From NCBI GenBank assembly GCA_964411925.1, contig CAYPNI010000168.1:1-7598 (forward strand): a stretch of DNA of 7,598 nt, written 5' to 3'. Made by a program: the position numbers and the translations under genes. Positions within the stretch are counted from its first letter, which is position 1. The number at the start of each line of letters is the position of its first letter. The stretch comes from VFKU01 sp964411925. Its GTDB lineage: Bacteria > Hydrogenedentota > Hydrogenedentia > Hydrogenedentales > GCA-2746185. The notes beneath the pieces are model-generated. The model ran no database searches. It was not told where the DNA came from and worked only from the letters and a program-made list of their open reading frames with translations. Shown piece by piece: positions 6,081 through 7,598 of the stretch.

Positions 6081-6506
6081 TCAGATCAGCAACGCACAGT
6101 GTGCGACGAAAAGCGGCGTTCGCACGTCGGATCTGACGCGGACCTCAGAGCCGGAACTACGGCGAGGCAAGACCGACTCGGCGACGACTGATCCGGCCGG
6201 CGCAACAACGATTGGCCGTGCGTCTGGCGCCGCTACCGAAACCGCCGCGCTCCGGCCCGCGTCCCCGGCCGGCGCGCCCTGCACGCAACAGCATTTGTCC
6301 GCGCTCAGCGTGGCGTCACACGGCAGAGGAGATGCAGGCTCCGTCGGTTCGTCGTGACACGAGGGCGAGGCAGACCGAGCCGGAGCATCGGTCGCGCACG
6401 TCAACGCCATGCTTGCGGGAGCGAACTGGATCGCACATACGAGAGCCGCGATCAAGAACGCGACCGATCGGAACCTCGCGCGATATTGCGTACCCGCCGT
6501 CAGCAT
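6081..6506 (-). CDS. Small secreted Cys-rich protein of unknown function, probably metal-linked
   Basis: The 141-residue product starts with a basic segment and hydrophobic core (RFRSVAFLIAALVCAIQFAP, 11-30) and a plausible signal-peptidase site after SMA (residue 34), so the mature part should be periplasmic. Seven Cys remain after cleavage (37, 50, 63, 72, 73, 74, 137), including C50-H51 and the triplet CCC at 72-74, a soft-metal-binding pattern. The middle (75-125) is Ala/Pro/Ser-rich and low in complexity. The C-terminus ends in a hydrophobic stretch, TPLFVAHCALLI. I do not recognise a named family. Small Cys/His-rich secreted proteins of this shape do occur beside copper or heavy-metal efflux genes, and this one sits just upstream of the outer membrane factor and oxidase genes on the same strand. 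No clear Shine-Dalgarno precedes the ATG at 6506, so the start is less certain than the frame. Other frames through this stretch give Arg/Pro-rich nonsense. Confidence 0.68.
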   Translation of the reverse strand: MLTAGTQYRARFRSVAFLIAALVCAIQFAPASMALTCATDAPARSASPSCHDEPTEPASPLPCDATLSADKCCCVQGAPAGDAGRSAAVSVAAPDARPIVVAPAGSVVAESVLPRRSSGSEVRVRSDVRTPLFVAHCALLI

Positions 6507-6564
6507 ACCGTCTAGGTTACGCCCGTCATGATCCGGGTATCAAATGCTTGCAGCGGCCGTCGAC

Positions 6565-7494
6565 CTAATCCATAGCCTCCGCCGTCCGCAGGCGCCGCAA
6601 CGCGATCTGCTTCGACACGACGCCATGCCGCGGCCCGAACAGCGCCGCTATCGCGTAAAACAGCCCGGCCACGACCGCCATCGCTCCCGCGATTGAGCCA
6701 TTGACCGCCGTCGCAAGCAGGTACCCGCCAATCGCGCTCGCGACGCCAATCGCCACGGCGAGCACGTGCATCAGCCACAGCCGATCGGTCAGCAGGTAGG
6801 CCGTGTTCGGCGGCACAATCAACATCCCGACAACCAGAATCACGCCGACGCTCTCGAACGCGGACACCGTCGTGATGGAAACGAATGCCATCAACAGGTA
6901 ATGCCACAACACGACACGAATCCCCACGGACGCCGCAAGCGCGGGGTCGAACGCGCACAGCTTGAGCTGTTTCCATCCGATCGCGATGAACCCGAGGTTC
7001 GCCAGCGCCACCACGCCCATGACCCAGGCCGACCGCGCGCCGAGGTCCGTCCCGCCCAGCACAAACCGGTCGAACGGCGCGTACAGAATCTCGCCGTACA
7101 ACACGCAGTCGAGATCCAAATCGACCTGGCCCGCAAACCGGCTGATCAATATCACGCCGATCGCGAACAACACCGTGAACGTCACGCCGATCGACGCGTC
7201 GCTCGCGAGCTTGCCGTGACGGTGCAGCATGTCCGTCGAAAGCGCCGTCACCAGCCCCAGCGCGCCCGCGCCGAGCACCATGGGAACGATGCTGCGGCTG
7301 CCACTCAGCATGAACGCGATCACGATCCCCGGCAACACCGCGTGGCTGATCGCGTCGCCCAACATCGACATCCGCCGCAGCACGAGGAAACAACCCACCA
7401 GTGCGCACGCCGCCGCCACGAACGACCCCACCAGCACGATCCAGAACCCGTCCGTACCGGGTGCCAGGGAAATTGCCATCAATCGATCCAACAT
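6565..7494 (-). CDS. Metal ABC transporter permease, ABC-3 family (Mn/Zn/Fe; ZnuB/MntB/TroC type)
   Basis: The 309-residue inner-membrane protein has about eight hydrophobic segments (near 17-39, 52-64, 68-86, 103-119, 156-174, 198-212, 215-236, 243-287 as two). Family signatures are GCFLVLRRMSMLGDAISHAV (34-53), SDASIGVTFTVLFAIGVILI (98-117), DLDCVLYGEIL (127-137) and SVGVILVVGMLIVPPNTAYL (215-234). It forms the membrane channel for divalent metal import, normally with an ATPase and a metal-binding lipoprotein or periplasmic protein; neither is within the window. The metal cannot be assigned from the permease alone; the VDLDLDCVLYGEIL loop resembles Mn/Fe-type members more than ZnuB in my judgement. 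The start at 7494 has no strong Shine-Dalgarno; the Met at residue 6 is an alternative. The charged cytosolic tail (SKQIALRRLRTAEAMD) ends 58 bases before the Cys-rich protein gene, so read-through into the copper genes is possible. Confidence 0.93.
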   Translation of the reverse strand: MLDRLMAISLAPGTDGFWIVLVGSFVAAACALVGCFLVLRRMSMLGDAISHAVLPGIVIAFMLSGSRSIVPMVLGAGALGLVTALSTDMLHRHGKLASDASIGVTFTVLFAIGVILISRFAGQVDLDLDCVLYGEILYAPFDRFVLGGTDLGARSAWVMGVVALANLGFIAIGWKQLKLCAFDPALAASVGIRVVLWHYLLMAFVSITTVSAFESVGVILVVGMLIVPPNTAYLLTDRLWLMHVLAVAIGVASAIGGYLLATAVNGSIAGAMAVVAGLFYAIAALFGPRHGVVSKQIALRRLRTAEAMD

Positions 7495-7556
7495 AAGCGC
7501 TAGGTCTCGACCGTCACGACATCGTTCCGCCTACACAACCAAAAGCCACCCAGCCG

Positions 7557-7592
7557 GTCTACTCCGTCCACCACGTCCACGTCGTCCATCGC
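7557..7592. repeat. Nine-base tandem repeat, four units of GTCCACNNN
   Basis: The units are GTCTACTCC, GTCCACCAC, GTCCACGTC and GTCCATCGC, in phase at nine-base steps. The first six bases follow GTCCAC with at most one change, and the last three vary. On the minus strand one frame stays open from the window edge to a TAG at 7500-7502 and reads as alternating Val-Asp (DDVDVVDGVD). That is low-complexity translation of the repeat rather than evidence for a protein. The array sits upstream of the metal permease gene and may continue beyond the window. Confidence 0.5.
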
Positions 7593-7598
7593 CCTCAC

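Noticed and set aside
6512..7503. Alternative frames at 6512-7408 (minus) and 6766-7503 (plus) over the metal permease
   Set aside because: Both give highly charged Arg/Gly/His-rich products. The frame at 6565-7494 gives a membrane protein with ABC-3 family signatures.
7500..7598. Minus-strand frame open from the window edge to TAG at 7500-7502, a possible end of an upstream gene
   Set aside because: The readable peptide is mostly Val-Asp from the nine-base repeat and shows no similarity to the end of a transporter ATPase. About 30 codons at an edge are too few to call. Sequence to the right would decide.

Overview
The window looks like a piece of chromosome from a GC-rich, Gram-negative (diderm) bacterium. 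The evidence is an outer-membrane-factor lipoprotein with a lipobox, a Tat-exported periplasmic oxidase, and wobble positions dominated by G and C. The phylum cannot be fixed from this sequence. A short tandem repeat built on GTCCAC and a degenerate intergenic element starting GTCATTGCGAG hint at an environmental lineage such as Hydrogenedentota or Planctomycetota, but that is a guess from memory. All genes are compact and most look intact. There is no phage, insertion sequence, CRISPR, tRNA or rRNA signal.

Left part, plus strand (1-2088): the end of modA, then modB and modC, a classical molybdate ABC importer (periplasmic binding protein, membrane permease, ATPase with a C-terminal MOP/TOBE domain). 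modB and modC overlap by 20 bases. A 136-base gap follows, holding a hairpin inside a degenerate intergenic repeat, a candidate promoter, and a small stem-loop just before a ribosome binding site. The next gene, still on the plus strand, encodes a tandem-domain universal stress protein (2225-3124).

Middle part, minus strand (3140-6506, read right to left): a small secreted Cys-rich protein, an RND-type outer membrane factor of the CusC/CzcC/TolC family with a His-rich C-terminal tail, and a Tat-exported multicopper oxidase. The last two are translationally coupled. Together they look like a periplasmic copper (or other soft-metal) handling unit: oxidation of cuprous ions plus an exit duct. 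No inner-membrane RND pump or adaptor lies in the window. The 199-base gap before the outer membrane factor contains a perfect 11-base inverted repeat made of two GCTTAAGC palindromes, a good operator or RNA-hairpin candidate.

Right end, minus strand (6565-7494): an inner-membrane permease of the Mn/Zn/Fe ABC-3 family (ZnuB/MntB/TroC type). Its ATPase and binding protein are not visible and would be expected further right. The last 104 bases show only a short GTCCAC-based tandem repeat. The overall theme is transition-metal traffic: molybdate import, Mn/Zn/Fe import, and copper detoxification. No wholly new system is visible; the least explained items are the Cys-rich secreted protein and the inverted repeat between it and the outer membrane factor.
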